Shown in pieces: positions 1 through 6,358 of a DNA stretch of 10,536 nt; the first letter of the stretch is position 1, and each line of letters opens with the position of its first letter. The translations under genes and the position numbers were made by a program. Below the pieces are notes generated by a model, which was given only the letters and a program-made list of their open reading frames with translations, searched no databases and was not told the DNA's origin. Origin of the DNA: Streptococcaceae bacterium (GTDB lineage: Bacteria > Bacillota > Bacilli > Lactobacillales > Streptococcaceae); assembly GCA_031285105.1 (NCBI GenBank), contig JAITWV010000197.1, positions 1-10,536 on the forward strand. Reading direction: 5' to 3'.

Positions 1-6
1 ATTCAT
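1..6 (-). CDS. Start of an unidentified divergent gene (partial, runs off left edge)
   Basis: Only the first two codons (Met-Asn) lie in the window. Reading the minus strand, an ATG at 6-4 is preceded by GGAG (16-13) with six bases between, a good Shine-Dalgarno spacing, and no other gene explains the region up to 444. The product cannot be named. A gene here would be divergent from nrdG and would share the 438-bp intergenic region. The start is inferred from the ribosome site alone, so confidence is modest. Confidence 0.35.
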
Positions 7-141
7 TCCTTACTCCAAGTTACTAGGCTTGTGAGGCGGAATAATTTCAGGTGGTCTTCCTGAAATTATGGAGGCGGTCCGGCTACAGCAGGGTAAACCA
101 CCCTAAGCGCAGAGCCAAGACAGCCGAAAATTCGCAGTTTA
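7..141 (-). promoter_or_regulatory. Candidate structured 5' leader RNA (unassigned family)
   Basis: The core 71-125 is GC-rich (35 of 55 bases by my count) in a very AT-rich surrounding and contains nested complementarity. The pairs are 73-75/123-125, 77-79/119-121, 81-84/113-116 and an inner hairpin 90-94/100-104 (AGGGT/ACCCT). Nearer the divergent ATG lies a perfect 11-bp hairpin (41-51/59-69, loop 52-58). The last helix (13-19/28-35, one bulged base) contains the GGAG ribosome site of the minus-strand start. The hairpin loop at 94-99 can also pair with 136-141, a possible pseudoknot. The minus strand is preferred because the helices end at a ribosome site and ATG. The layout suggests a translational leader or riboswitch. 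I could not match it to T-box, FMN, SAM, THF, preQ1, cobalamin or RNase P consensus sequences from memory. A plus-strand RNA is possible because the pairings are nearly symmetric. Confidence 0.45.
41..69 (-). repeat. Perfect 11-bp hairpin within the candidate leader
   Basis: ATAATTTCAGG at 41-51 and its exact reverse complement at 59-69 flank a 7-base loop. There is no T-run directly after it on either strand, so it is not a simple intrinsic terminator. It separates the GC-rich core from the helix that covers the divergent ribosome site. Confidence 0.7.
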
Positions 142-173
142 TAATTCACAAACTTCTCTTTTTCCCAATCTAA

Positions 174-200
174 AATCACTTACGATGTACTAAAGTGATT
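174..200. repeat. 8-bp inverted repeat upstream of the leader
   Basis: AATCACTT (174-181) and AAGTGATT (193-200) are exact reverse complements around an 11-base loop. Read on the minus strand the second arm runs into TTTT, so it might act as a weak attenuator ahead of the structured leader. The stem is AT-rich and the T-run short, so this is uncertain. Confidence 0.4.
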
Positions 201-205
201 GTTTA

Positions 206-308
206 TTTTAGTATACTGAAACAATCAATTCAGTATACTAAAACTTGTAATTCAGTATACTGAAATTTGCAATTCAGTATACTGAAAATTGAAATTTAAT
301 CAACTGAA
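206..308. repeat. Array of four palindromes at exact 22-bp period, plus a degenerate fifth
   Basis: The 14-bp palindrome TTCAGTATACTGAA occurs with its AGTATACT core at 210-217, 232-239, 254-261 and 276-283, so successive centres are exactly 22 bp apart. Copies 3 and 4 are perfect. Copies 1 and 2 have one half changed to TTTAGT or ACTAAA. A fifth site in the same register, 295-308, matches 10 of 14 bases. Equal spacing of about two helical turns would place bound dimers on one DNA face, as in a cooperative operator array; iterons of replication origins look similar. It does not match my recollection of the NrdR box or the LexA, Fur/PerR, CtsR, CopY or Rex sites. I assign no regulator. Confidence 0.85.
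276..303 (-). promoter_or_regulatory. Possible promoter of the divergent gene, overlapped by the palindromes
   Basis: On the minus strand TTGATT (303-298) and TATACT (281-276) are separated by 16 bases, a fair sigma-A match. The -10 hexamer is half of palindrome 4 and the -35 lies inside degenerate copy 5, so a protein bound there would occlude the polymerase. TATACT is intrinsic to every repeat, so the match may be a by-product of the repeat sequence. Confidence 0.3.
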
Positions 309-386
309 TATACAATGAATCTAATTACATTATTTATTATCTTAACATAAATCCATCAACTCTCACGAAGTTTTTATGTAACATAT

Positions 387-415
387 TTGAAAAATTTTCC
401 ACGCAATTGCATAAT
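387..415 (+). promoter_or_regulatory. Sigma-A promoter of nrdG
   Basis: TTGAAA (387-392), 17 bases, CATAAT (410-415). Transcription would start near 422, leaving a short leader with GAGGGG (433-438) six bases before the ATG at 445. It gives nrdG its own transcription start. Confidence 0.6.
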
Positions 416-444
416 AGAGAATATAGGAAGATGAGGGGAAACAA

Positions 445-1047
445 ATGAAAAATCCAAAACCACAAGAATGGAAAAGTGACGAGTTGTCGATGAATTATAT
501 TGCTGATTATAAAGCATTTAATTTTGTAGACGGACAAGGGGTTAGAAATTCACTTTATGTTTCAGGTTGTCCGTTTGCTTGTATGGGTTGTTATAATGTG
601 GCAGCTCAAAATTTTAGCTATGGCACGCTTTATACCAAAGAATTAGAAGATGAAATCATAGAAGATACTCGGCATGACTATGTGCAAGGGATTACGTTAT
701 TGGGTGGGGAGCCATTTTTAAATACCAAAACTTGTTTGTCTTTGATTAATCGGGTGAGAAGTGAGTTTGGTTCTTCAAAAGATATTTGGAGTTGGACTGG
801 CTACACTTGGGAAGAGTTAATGCAAGAAACACCAGATAAATTAGAAATGCTTAGTAAAATCGACATCTTAGTTGATGGACGTTTTGAGTTAGAAAAGAAA
901 AATTTGATGCTTCAGTTTAGAGGCTCAAGCAATCAACGGATTATAGATGTGCAAAAATCTTTAAAGGCAAAAAGAGTAATTATTTGGGAGCATTTAAATG
1001 ATGGGAAAGCAACTTTTGAACAGATTCACAAAGAAAAATTGATTTAG
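445..1047 (+). CDS. nrdG: Anaerobic ribonucleoside-triphosphate reductase activating protein NrdG
   Basis: A cytoplasmic radical-SAM iron-sulfur enzyme. It uses S-adenosylmethionine to form the glycyl radical on NrdD, the class III reductase that makes dNTPs without oxygen. The 200-residue protein has the NrdG-type CxxxCxxC cluster motif at Cys42, Cys46 and Cys49 for the 4Fe-4S centre. The radical-SAM GGEP motif is at 87-90, the conserved WSWTGYTWEEL follows at 115-125, and DILVDGRF lies near 140-147. Length fits the longer Gram-positive NrdG form. The ATG at 445 is chosen over the internal Met16 because of the ribosome site and because residues 1-15 look family-like from memory. It is the first gene of a cluster and ends 15 bases before the next start. 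NrdD, usually just upstream, is not present on this strand in the window. Confidence 0.93.
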   Translation: MKNPKPQEWKSDELSMNYIADYKAFNFVDGQGVRNSLYVSGCPFACMGCYNVAAQNFSYGTLYTKELEDEIIEDTRHDYVQGITLLGGEPFLNTKTCLSLINRVRSEFGSSKDIWSWTGYTWEELMQETPDKLEMLSKIDILVDGRFELEKKNLMLQFRGSSNQRIIDVQKSLKAKRVIIWEHLNDGKATFEQIHKEKLI

Positions 1048-1062
1048 TAGGAGGCTTTTGGT

Positions 1063-1818
1063 ATGAAATTAACGATTATTGGCTGTCTTGGAGGATATCC
1101 TCATAAAGACCAAGGTACAAGTTCTTATCTTTTAACAAGTAATTCAGGATATAATTTATTGATTGATTGTGGCTCAATGACGCTTGTAAATCTTGAGCAT
1201 CATGTTTCGCCGTTGTGGGTTGATGCACTTTTATTAAGTCATTACCATCAAGATCATATTGCGGATGTTGGTGTGTTTCAATATTATCGTCAATTATGGC
1301 CTAGAGATGATCCAGAGTGGGATGGGATGGTTTTGAAAATATTTGGACATAATCAAGATGAATTTCATTTCAACGAATTAACGATTGATGGTGTGTCAAC
1401 TGGGATTGCCTACTCAGACAAAGAGCCTTTAAAAGCTGGGCCATTTGATATTACTTTTATGAAAACCATTCATCCAGTTGTCTGCTATGCAATGCGAATT
1501 GTGGAACGTAAAACAGGTAAAGTCTTTGTGTTTACGGGGGATTCTGGGTATATGGAGGAATTCAAAGATTTTGCGAAAGATGCGGATATTTTCTTAGCAG
1601 GAACGATGTTTTTTAAAGAAAATGAAAAGAATCAGGTTCATTTAACGAGCCATGAAGCAGGAATAATTGCTAAAAAAGCGAATGTGAAGAAGTTAGTCAT
1701 GACGCATTTGCCACCACATGGTGATTTGGAGCAACTATTAAATGAAGGAAAACAAGCTGCAGGAGATAAAGTTGAAGTTGTTTTAGCCAAAAAAGATGAT
1801 GTTCATTTGATGACATAA
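1063..1818 (+). CDS. Metallo-beta-lactamase-fold hydrolase (YhfI/RNase Z-like)
   Basis: A 251-residue soluble protein of the metallo-beta-lactamase superfamily. The metal-binding signature HxHxDH is present as His60, His62, Asp64 and His65. Further ligands are probably His137 (TIHPV), Asp160 (TGDSGY) and His215 (MTHLPP), enough to bind two zinc-like ions. The overall pattern resembles the B. subtilis YhfI group, related to RNase Z and phosphodiesterase-type hydrolases, but the substrate is unknown and I do not assign one. There is no signal peptide, so it is expected in the cytoplasm. A strong TAGGAGG (1048-1054) precedes the ATG. Only 15 bases separate it from nrdG and 9 from the next gene, so the three are probably co-transcribed. 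Confidence 0.85.
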   Translation: MKLTIIGCLGGYPHKDQGTSSYLLTSNSGYNLLIDCGSMTLVNLEHHVSPLWVDALLLSHYHQDHIADVGVFQYYRQLWPRDDPEWDGMVLKIFGHNQDEFHFNELTIDGVSTGIAYSDKEPLKAGPFDITFMKTIHPVVCYAMRIVERKTGKVFVFTGDSGYMEEFKDFAKDADIFLAGTMFFKENEKNQVHLTSHEAGIIAKKANVKKLVMTHLPPHGDLEQLLNEGKQAAGDKVEVVLAKKDDVHLMT

Positions 1819-1827
1819 GAGGTGTTT

Positions 1828-2091
1828 ATGGAAGGATTATCTAGAACGAGAAAACGTGATCTAAAGAAAAAATATAAAATAATCACCATCATTAAGCGTT
1901 TTTTGGATTTGGTTTTTCTAGGTGTCGTTGGTTATTTGATTTATTTGTTAGCCATTGATTTTTATAACAGTACAGATATGAATTTTTTAGATACTCGTGT
2001 CATGACTAGTGCCAAACAATTAGGAGGAATTCTTATTTTCTGGATTGTAATGCAGTTTATTCATGGTTCATTGAAAAAGAGAATGAATTAA
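1828..2091 (+). CDS. Small two-helix membrane protein, unknown function
   Basis: An 87-residue protein I do not recognise. The N-terminal 20 or so residues are strongly basic (RTRKRDLKKKYK). A hydrophobic segment follows at about 27-46 (FLDLVFLGVVGYLIYLLAIDF region), then a short polar loop, and a second hydrophobic helix at about 65-80. It ends in a basic tail (KKRMN). The positive-inside pattern suggests both ends face the cytoplasm. A GTG at 1822 in frame would add two residues, but it falls inside the GAGGTG ribosome site (1819-1824), so the ATG at 1828 is the better start. It sits 9 bases after the hydrolase stop and is probably translated as part of the nrdG transcript. Confidence 0.75.
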   Translation: MEGLSRTRKRDLKKKYKIITIIKRFLDLVFLGVVGYLIYLLAIDFYNSTDMNFLDTRVMTSAKQLGGILIFWIVMQFIHGSLKKRMN

Positions 2092-2101
2092 TGTCATTTT
2101 G

Positions 2102-2110
2102 TGGTATAAT
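2102..2110 (+). promoter_or_regulatory. Extended -10 promoter of trmR
   Basis: TGGTATAAT is a perfect -10 (TATAAT, 2105-2110) with the upstream TG that defines an extended -10. No good -35 hexamer lies 16-18 bases upstream, as is common for this class. It sits 11 bases after the stop of the membrane-protein gene, so trmR can be transcribed separately from nrdG. Confidence 0.6.
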
Positions 2111-2143
2111 TTCCAATATTTAAAACAGATAAGGAAGAAAACA

Positions 2144-2851
2144 ATGCCAGCAGATCGTGATAATTTAAATCCAATGATGAATCGTCCGGTAGTCAAAAAA
2201 GAAATTGTTGATTATATGAGAACGAATCAAAAACAATTAACAGGTGAGATTGCAACTATTCAACAAGAAGCCAAAGAAAGAAATGTCCCTGTTATTCCCC
2301 ATGAAACAGTGGTCTTTTTGCAGTTTTTATTAGGACAAATGAAACCTAAAAATATCTTAGAAATCGGTACTGCTATTGGTTTTTCATCAAGTTTAATGGC
2401 AAGTCTAATCGGAAAAGATGGACATGTAACCACCATTGACCGCTTTGATGTGATGATTAAAAATGCCAAGAAAACCTATGAGCGTTTAGGCAATCAAGAA
2501 CAAATTACCCTTTTAGAAGGTGAGGCTGCCGATATTTTAAAAACATTACCAGATAAAGCGTATGATTTTGTTTTTATGGATAGTGCTAAATCAAAATATA
2601 TCGTCTTTTTACCAGAAATCATGCGTGTGTTAAAAAAAGGCGGTGTGTTAATGGTTGATGATATTTTGCAAGCAGGTGATATTTTAAAAGATATACAAGA
2701 TATTAAACGCAATCAACGCGCTATTCATCGTGGGTTAAATAAATTTTTAGATACAGTTAATGCTCATCTTGATTTAACAAGCAGTATTTTGCCACTTGGC
2801 GATGGTGTGATTTTAATTACGAAAGAAAAAGAAGAAATTGCTTTTGATTAA
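2144..2851 (+). CDS. trmR: Class I SAM-dependent O-methyltransferase, TrmR (YrrM) type
   Basis: A 235-residue cytoplasmic methyltransferase of the COMT-like family. The B. subtilis member TrmR methylates 5-hydroxyuridine at tRNA wobble position 34 to 5-methoxyuridine; transfer of that function here is inference from family resemblance. Visible features are the SAM-binding motif LEIGTAIGFSS (72-82), the acidic residue at the end of strand 2 (TIDR, Asp99), the metal-site region FMDSAKSKY with Asp146, and VDDIL with Asp172/Asp173. The frame stays open upstream to a TTG at 2099. The ATG at 2144 is chosen because AAGGA (2131-2135) precedes it by eight bases and the upstream stretch overlaps the promoter. 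I recall an O-methyltransferase gene next to prsA in other lactic bacteria and streptococci, and prsA follows 116 bases downstream here. Confidence 0.85.
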   Translation: MPADRDNLNPMMNRPVVKKEIVDYMRTNQKQLTGEIATIQQEAKERNVPVIPHETVVFLQFLLGQMKPKNILEIGTAIGFSSSLMASLIGKDGHVTTIDRFDVMIKNAKKTYERLGNQEQITLLEGEAADILKTLPDKAYDFVFMDSAKSKYIVFLPEIMRVLKKGGVLMVDDILQAGDILKDIQDIKRNQRAIHRGLNKFLDTVNAHLDLTSSILPLGDGVILITKEKEEIAFD

Positions 2852-2967
2852 GGTTCATTAAAGGTTTGAAAGTTAGGATGTATTTTAATTTAAAAGGTAA
2901 AACGCGTGGTATTTATGCACAAGTATGATATTATTGTATCGAATGAAAAATTAGGAGTGAAAAAAAC

Positions 2968-3909
2968 ATGAAAATTAGAAATAAATTGATTTTGGGGGCA
3001 GCCTCAGCTCTAGCCTTATTCTCATTAGCAGCTTGTGGCAACTCTTCAGCTGACATCGCAACTTGGGCAGGTGGCGGAATTACGGTTCAAGATTTTTATA
3101 ACCATTCAAAATCTAGCTCAACTAGCCAATCTTTAGTGCAACAAATGATTATTTATGGTGTATTTGAGCAAAAATTTGGTGACAAAGTAAGTGATGCGGA
3201 TGTGACTAAACAGTTTGACGAAATTAAAGCACAACAAGGCGATAACTGGCAATCTGCTTTACAACAAGCTGGTTATACAGAAGAGTCATTAAAAACACAA
3301 ATTCGCCAAAACTTAGCCTTTGAAGCAGGTTTGAAATCAAAAGTAAATATTACGGATGCTGATTTAAAAACAGCATGGGAAGCTTTCCACCCAGAAGTTG
3401 AAGCATCAATTATTATGGTTTCAAAAGAAGAAGATGCCAAAGCGATTTTAGCTGATGCGAAAAAAGATGGTGCCGACTTTGCAGCGATTGCTAAAGAAAA
3501 ATCAGAAGATACAGCAACTAAAGATGAGGGTGGAAAGGTAACATTTGATTCAACTTCAACAGCCATTCCAAAAGAGGTAATGGATGCTGCCTTCAAATTA
3601 AAAGATGGCGAAATTTCTGATGTGATTGCCGTAACAAACCAAACAACATTTACCCAACAGTTTTATATTGTGAAAATGAACAAAACAAGCGAAAAAGGCA
3701 ATGATATGACGAAATTTGAAAAACAAGTACGTGAAATTGCTACACAAACACAATTAGCTGATCAAACCTTCCAAACAAGAGTAATTGGAGAAGTCTTGAA
3801 AGATGCAAATGTGAAAATTTCAGATGATGCCTTCAAATCAGTCTTGGCAAACTTTATGACAACGGGCACATCAGGAACTTCAGGAACTTCAACATCAGGT
3901 TCAAACTAA
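2968..3909 (+). CDS. prsA: Foldase lipoprotein PrsA (peptidyl-prolyl isomerase-like)
   Basis: An extracytoplasmic, membrane-anchored chaperone that helps secreted proteins fold after Sec export. The 313-residue precursor has a basic N-terminus, a hydrophobic core and the lipobox LAAC with Cys23 as the acylation site. A helical N-terminal chaperone region (about 30-135) is followed by a parvulin/rotamase-like domain (about 143-240) and a C-terminal helical part. The C-terminus ends in a Thr/Ser/Gly repeat (TSGTSGTSTSGSN). The parvulin domain is degenerate. Where active PrsA proteins have ASHIL, this one reads ASIIM (Ile148 for His). The usual GGDLG-F stretch reads GGKVTF, and the late YHIIKV-like strand reads FYIVKM, with Tyr for His. 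It is therefore probably a chaperone without isomerase activity. The ribosome site AGGAG is at 2953-2957. The promoter is unclear; TTGAAA (2866-2871) with TTTAAA (2889-2894) is one weak candidate. An intrinsic terminator follows the gene. Confidence 0.93.
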   Translation: MKIRNKLILGAASALALFSLAACGNSSADIATWAGGGITVQDFYNHSKSSSTSQSLVQQMIIYGVFEQKFGDKVSDADVTKQFDEIKAQQGDNWQSALQQAGYTEESLKTQIRQNLAFEAGLKSKVNITDADLKTAWEAFHPEVEASIIMVSKEEDAKAILADAKKDGADFAAIAKEKSEDTATKDEGGKVTFDSTSTAIPKEVMDAAFKLKDGEISDVIAVTNQTTFTQQFYIVKMNKTSEKGNDMTKFEKQVREIATQTQLADQTFQTRVIGEVLKDANVKISDDAFKSVLANFMTTGTSGTSGTSTSGSN

Positions 3910-3921
3910 ACAAATTTAATG

Positions 3922-3954
3922 AAAGTTAGGATTATTCATAGTCCTAGCTTTTTT
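3922..3954 (+). terminator. Intrinsic terminator after prsA
   Basis: Arms at 3922-3931 and 3942-3951 form a 10-bp stem with one U-G wobble and a 10-base loop, running into a T-run at 3949-3954. It ends the trmR-prsA transcript just before the next promoter. Confidence 0.85.
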
Positions 3955-3956
3955 GG

Positions 3957-3985
3957 TTGATAAATTGTGAATTTTTCACTACAAT
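3957..3985 (+). promoter_or_regulatory. Sigma-A promoter of ynzC-tkt
   Basis: TTGATA (3957-3962), exactly 17 bases, TACAAT (3980-3985): five and four matches... the -35 matches 5 of 6 and the -10 matches 5 of 6 consensus bases. It lies directly downstream of the prsA terminator. The spacer contains the small dyad GTGAA-ttt-TTCAC (3967-3979), which could be an operator. Confidence 0.65.
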
Positions 3986-4014
3986 AGGTTTATCTGTGTT
4001 TCTAGGAGGAAATT

Positions 4015-4185
4015 ATGATTACAGAAGAACAAATTGCACGAATTAATGAATTAGCCAAAAAGAAAAAAGAAGAAGGCTTGAATGAAGAAGAAGTAAAAGA
4101 ACAAGCTGAACTAAGACAAGCATATGTCAATGCATTTAGAACCAATTTACGTGCTCAATTAGAAAATATTGAAATCGTTGACTAA
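4015..4185 (+). CDS. ynzC: YnzC family protein (DUF896/UPF0291)
   Basis: A 56-residue, highly charged, all-helical cytoplasmic protein, read as MITEEQIARINELAKKKKEE and continuing to a C-terminal QLENIEIVD. The N-terminal INELAKKKKEEGLNEEE and following EQAELRQAYV..FRTNLRAQL pattern is that of the DUF896 family. The B. subtilis member YnzC (somewhat longer) folds as a two-helix hairpin and belongs to an SOS operon; its molecular role is not established. The family assignment is from sequence pattern. I see no LexA box upstream, so SOS control is not indicated here. AGGAGG (4004-4009) lies five bases before the ATG. The transketolase gene starts 50 bases downstream without a terminator between, so the two are probably co-transcribed. 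I recall ynzC near tkt in other Firmicutes. Confidence 0.9.
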   Translation: MITEEQIARINELAKKKKEEGLNEEEVKEQAELRQAYVNAFRTNLRAQLENIEIVD

Positions 4186-4235
4186 GGATTCAAGGGACAT
4201 TTCCCAATTTAATAAATATTATCGGAGGATTTTTC

Positions 4236-6227
4236 ATGTTTGACACAATCGATCAATTAAGTGTAAATACCATTCGTACTTTATCAATTGATGCAATTCA
4301 AAAGGCCAATTCAGGGCATCCAGGATTACCAATGGGAGCAGCACCAATGGCTTATACGTTATGGAGTAAATTTTTAAATGTTAACCCTAAAACTGGTTTA
4401 AACTGGACGAACCGCGACCGTTTTATCTTATCAGCAGGTCATGGTTCAGCAATGCTTTATAGTTTATTACATTTATCAGGTTACAATGTTTCTATGGATG
4501 ATTTGAAAAACTTTCGTCAATGGGGCTCTAAAACTCCAGGTCATCCAGAAGTTCATCATACAGATGGTGTAGAAGCGACTACTGGACCATTAGGACAAGG
4601 TGTAGCAAATGCAGTCGGTATGGCAATGGCAGAAGCGCATTTAGCCGCTGTTTATAACAAACCTAATTTTGATATCGTAAACCACTACACTTACGCGTTA
4701 AATGGTGATGGTGATTTAATGGAAGGTGTTGCAGCGGAAGCAATTTCTTTAGCTGGTCATTTAAAATTAAACAAATTGACTTTATTATACGATTCAAACG
4801 ATATTTCTTTAGATGGACCAACTTCAAAATCATTTACTGAAGATATTAAAATGCGTTTTGAGTCGATGGGTTGGCAACACCTATTAGTGAAAGATGGCAA
4901 TGATTTAGAAACCATTGAAGCAGCAATCAAAGAAGCTCATAGCGAAACGAATAAACCAACCATTATCGAAATTAAAACAATCATCGGTTTTGGCGCACCT
5001 AACCAAGGCACTTCATCTGTTCACGGAGCACCACTTGGAGTAGAAGGCATTAAAGCAGCGACAAAAGTTTACGGATGGGATTATCCAGAATTTACCGTAC
5101 CGGCTGAAGTTCAAACACGTTTTGATGAAACCATTAAAGCGCGTGGTGAAAAAGCAGAGGCGGCATGGAATGAATTATTTGCTAAATATGAAGTAGAATA
5201 TCCTGAATTAGCAAAACAATACGTCCAAGCATTTAATAATGAACTACCAGCAAATTGGGAAGATAATTTACCAGTTTACGAAGTTGGTTCATCAAGTGCA
5301 TCTCGTCAAACATCAAAAGAAACCATCCAAGTATTATCAGCAAATATCCCATCACTTTGGGGTGGTTCAGCAGACCTTTCAGGTTCCAATAATACCATGG
5401 TTGCAGCCGAAAAAGATTTTGAACCAGGCTCATTAGAAGGACGCAATATCTGGTTTGGTGTGCGTGAATTTGCAATGGGTGCAGCAATGAACGGCATCAC
5501 TTTGCACGGTGGAACAAGAGTTTATGGTGGCACATTCTTTGTCTTTTCAAACTATATGTTACCAGCAATCCGTATGGCGGCTTTACAAAACTTGCCAACT
5601 ACTTATGTTTTAACCCATGACTCAATTGCTGTTGGAGAAGATGGACCAACACATGAGCCAGTTGAACAATTAGCAAGTTTACGTTCAATGCCAAATTTAA
5701 CCGTGATTCGTCCAGCTGATGGCAATGAATTAGTAGCTGCATGGAAAGTTGCAGTAAGTGCTACAACTCGTCCAACAGCACTTATCTTAACTCGCCAAAA
5801 CTTACCTGTGTTAGAAGGAACCAAAGAAATGGCGCCAACGAACTTAACAAAAGGTGCTTACGTGATTTCTCCTGCTCAAGGTGAAGAAAGCGGAATTTTA
5901 GTTGCGACAGGTTCAGAAGTCAAATTAGCCATGGATGCTCAAAAAGAATTAGCAGCAAAAGGTGTATTCGTGCGTGTGGTTTCAATGCCATCAATGGATA
6001 TGTTTGACATGCAATCAAAAGAATACAAAGAAGAAATTTTACCAAGCGCTTTAACCAAACGTGTCGCAATTGAAGCTGGAACAAGCTTTGGATGGGGCAA
6101 ATATGTTGGTTTAAATGGTGCAACAATCACAATCGACAAGTGGGGAGCATCAGCACCAGGAGATATTATCTTCAAAGAATACGGCTTTACAGTTGAAAAT
6201 GTTGTAAAAACTTTCGATAATTTATAA
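4236..6227 (+). CDS. tkt: Transketolase
   Basis: A thiamine-diphosphate enzyme of the non-oxidative pentose-phosphate pathway. It moves two-carbon ketol units between xylulose 5-phosphate and ribose 5-phosphate or erythrose 4-phosphate, linking glycolysis to nucleotide and aromatic precursors. The 663 residues match the family's usual length. Visible signatures are the N-terminal NSGHPGLPMG (25-34), the cofactor/metal motif GDGDLMEG (157-164) with Asn188, and SVHGAPLG (261-268). The catalytic Glu lies in REFAMG (about 411), and the pyrimidine-domain THDSIAVGEDGPTHEPVEQ starts at about 460. All expected residues are present. The ribosome site GGAGGA is at 4224-4229. No convincing separate promoter was found, so it probably depends on the ynzC promoter. 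A clear terminator follows the stop codon by about ten bases. Confidence 0.97.
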   Translation: MFDTIDQLSVNTIRTLSIDAIQKANSGHPGLPMGAAPMAYTLWSKFLNVNPKTGLNWTNRDRFILSAGHGSAMLYSLLHLSGYNVSMDDLKNFRQWGSKTPGHPEVHHTDGVEATTGPLGQGVANAVGMAMAEAHLAAVYNKPNFDIVNHYTYALNGDGDLMEGVAAEAISLAGHLKLNKLTLLYDSNDISLDGPTSKSFTEDIKMRFESMGWQHLLVKDGNDLETIEAAIKEAHSETNKPTIIEIKTIIGFGAPNQGTSSVHGAPLGVEGIKAATKVYGWDYPEFTVPAEVQTRFDETIKARGEKAEAAWNELFAKYEVEYPELAKQYVQAFNNELPANWEDNLPVYEVGSSSASRQTSKETIQVLSANIPSLWGGSADLSGSNNTMVAAEKDFEPGSLEGRNIWFGVREFAMGAAMNGITLHGGTRVYGGTFFVFSNYMLPAIRMAALQNLPTTYVLTHDSIAVGEDGPTHEPVEQLASLRSMPNLTVIRPADGNELVAAWKVAVSATTRPTALILTRQNLPVLEGTKEMAPTNLTKGAYVISPAQGEESGILVATGSEVKLAMDAQKELAAKGVFVRVVSMPSMDMFDMQSKEYKEEILPSALTKRVAIEAGTSFGWGKYVGLNGATITIDKWGASAPGDIIFKEYGFTVENVVKTFDNL

Positions 6228-6235
6228 TAAAATTA

Positions 6236-6267
6236 AAAAACGATGTCTAAAAAATGGCATCGTTTTT
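6236..6267 (+). terminator. Intrinsic terminator after tkt
   Basis: A stem of 12 pairs, 6236-6247 with 6256-6267 (core CGATG/CATCG, one U-G wobble), has an 8-base loop. It is flanked by an A-run before and a T-run after, so it may also work weakly on the other strand. Confidence 0.88.
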
Positions 6268-6303
6268 ATTTGTGTTTCTATTAGGTTACGGTAAAATGGA
6301 TAT

Positions 6304-6326
6304 TATAAAATAATGAGTGTTACACT
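6304..6326 (+). promoter_or_regulatory. Possible promoter and operator-like dyad before the GH13 gene
   Basis: The 91 bases between the tkt terminator and the GH13 start contain TATAAA (6304-6309) with only a poor -35 (TTAGGT, 6281-6286). Seven bases on is a small palindrome, AGTGT-T-ACACT (6316-6326), close to the expected transcription start. No catabolite-response (cre) consensus was seen. Both assignments are tentative. Confidence 0.3.
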
Positions 6327-6358
6327 TAAATAGATGAAAAGAAAGAAGGAGAAATAAT

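Noticed and set aside
85..110. Minus-strand AGGGTGG followed by TTTACC resembles the T-box antiterminator sequence.
   Set aside because: The T-box consensus AGGGTGGNACC is broken by two extra bases, and no Stem I features or specifier loop could be found; the sequence is better explained as the AGGGT/ACCCT hairpin.
206..287. CRISPR array.
   Set aside because: The units are 22-bp tandem palindromes with short AT spacers of about 8 bp that are not unique protospacer-length sequences.
337..537. 66-codon minus-strand reading frame overlapping the nrdG start.
   Set aside because: It lies mostly antisense to nrdG, has no good ribosome site and no recognisable family pattern.
1822..1827. GTG start two codons upstream for the small membrane protein.
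   Set aside because: It overlaps the ribosome site itself; the ATG at 1828 has proper spacing.
3965..3982. Rex-type redox site TTGTGAA...TTCACTA upstream of ynzC.
   Set aside because: The central spacing is three bases instead of four and the second half-site is imperfect; kept only as a low-interest dyad.
4194..4222. Possible tkt promoter GGGACA-N17-TATTAT.
   Set aside because: Transcription would start at about 4229, removing the ribosome site at 4224-4229.
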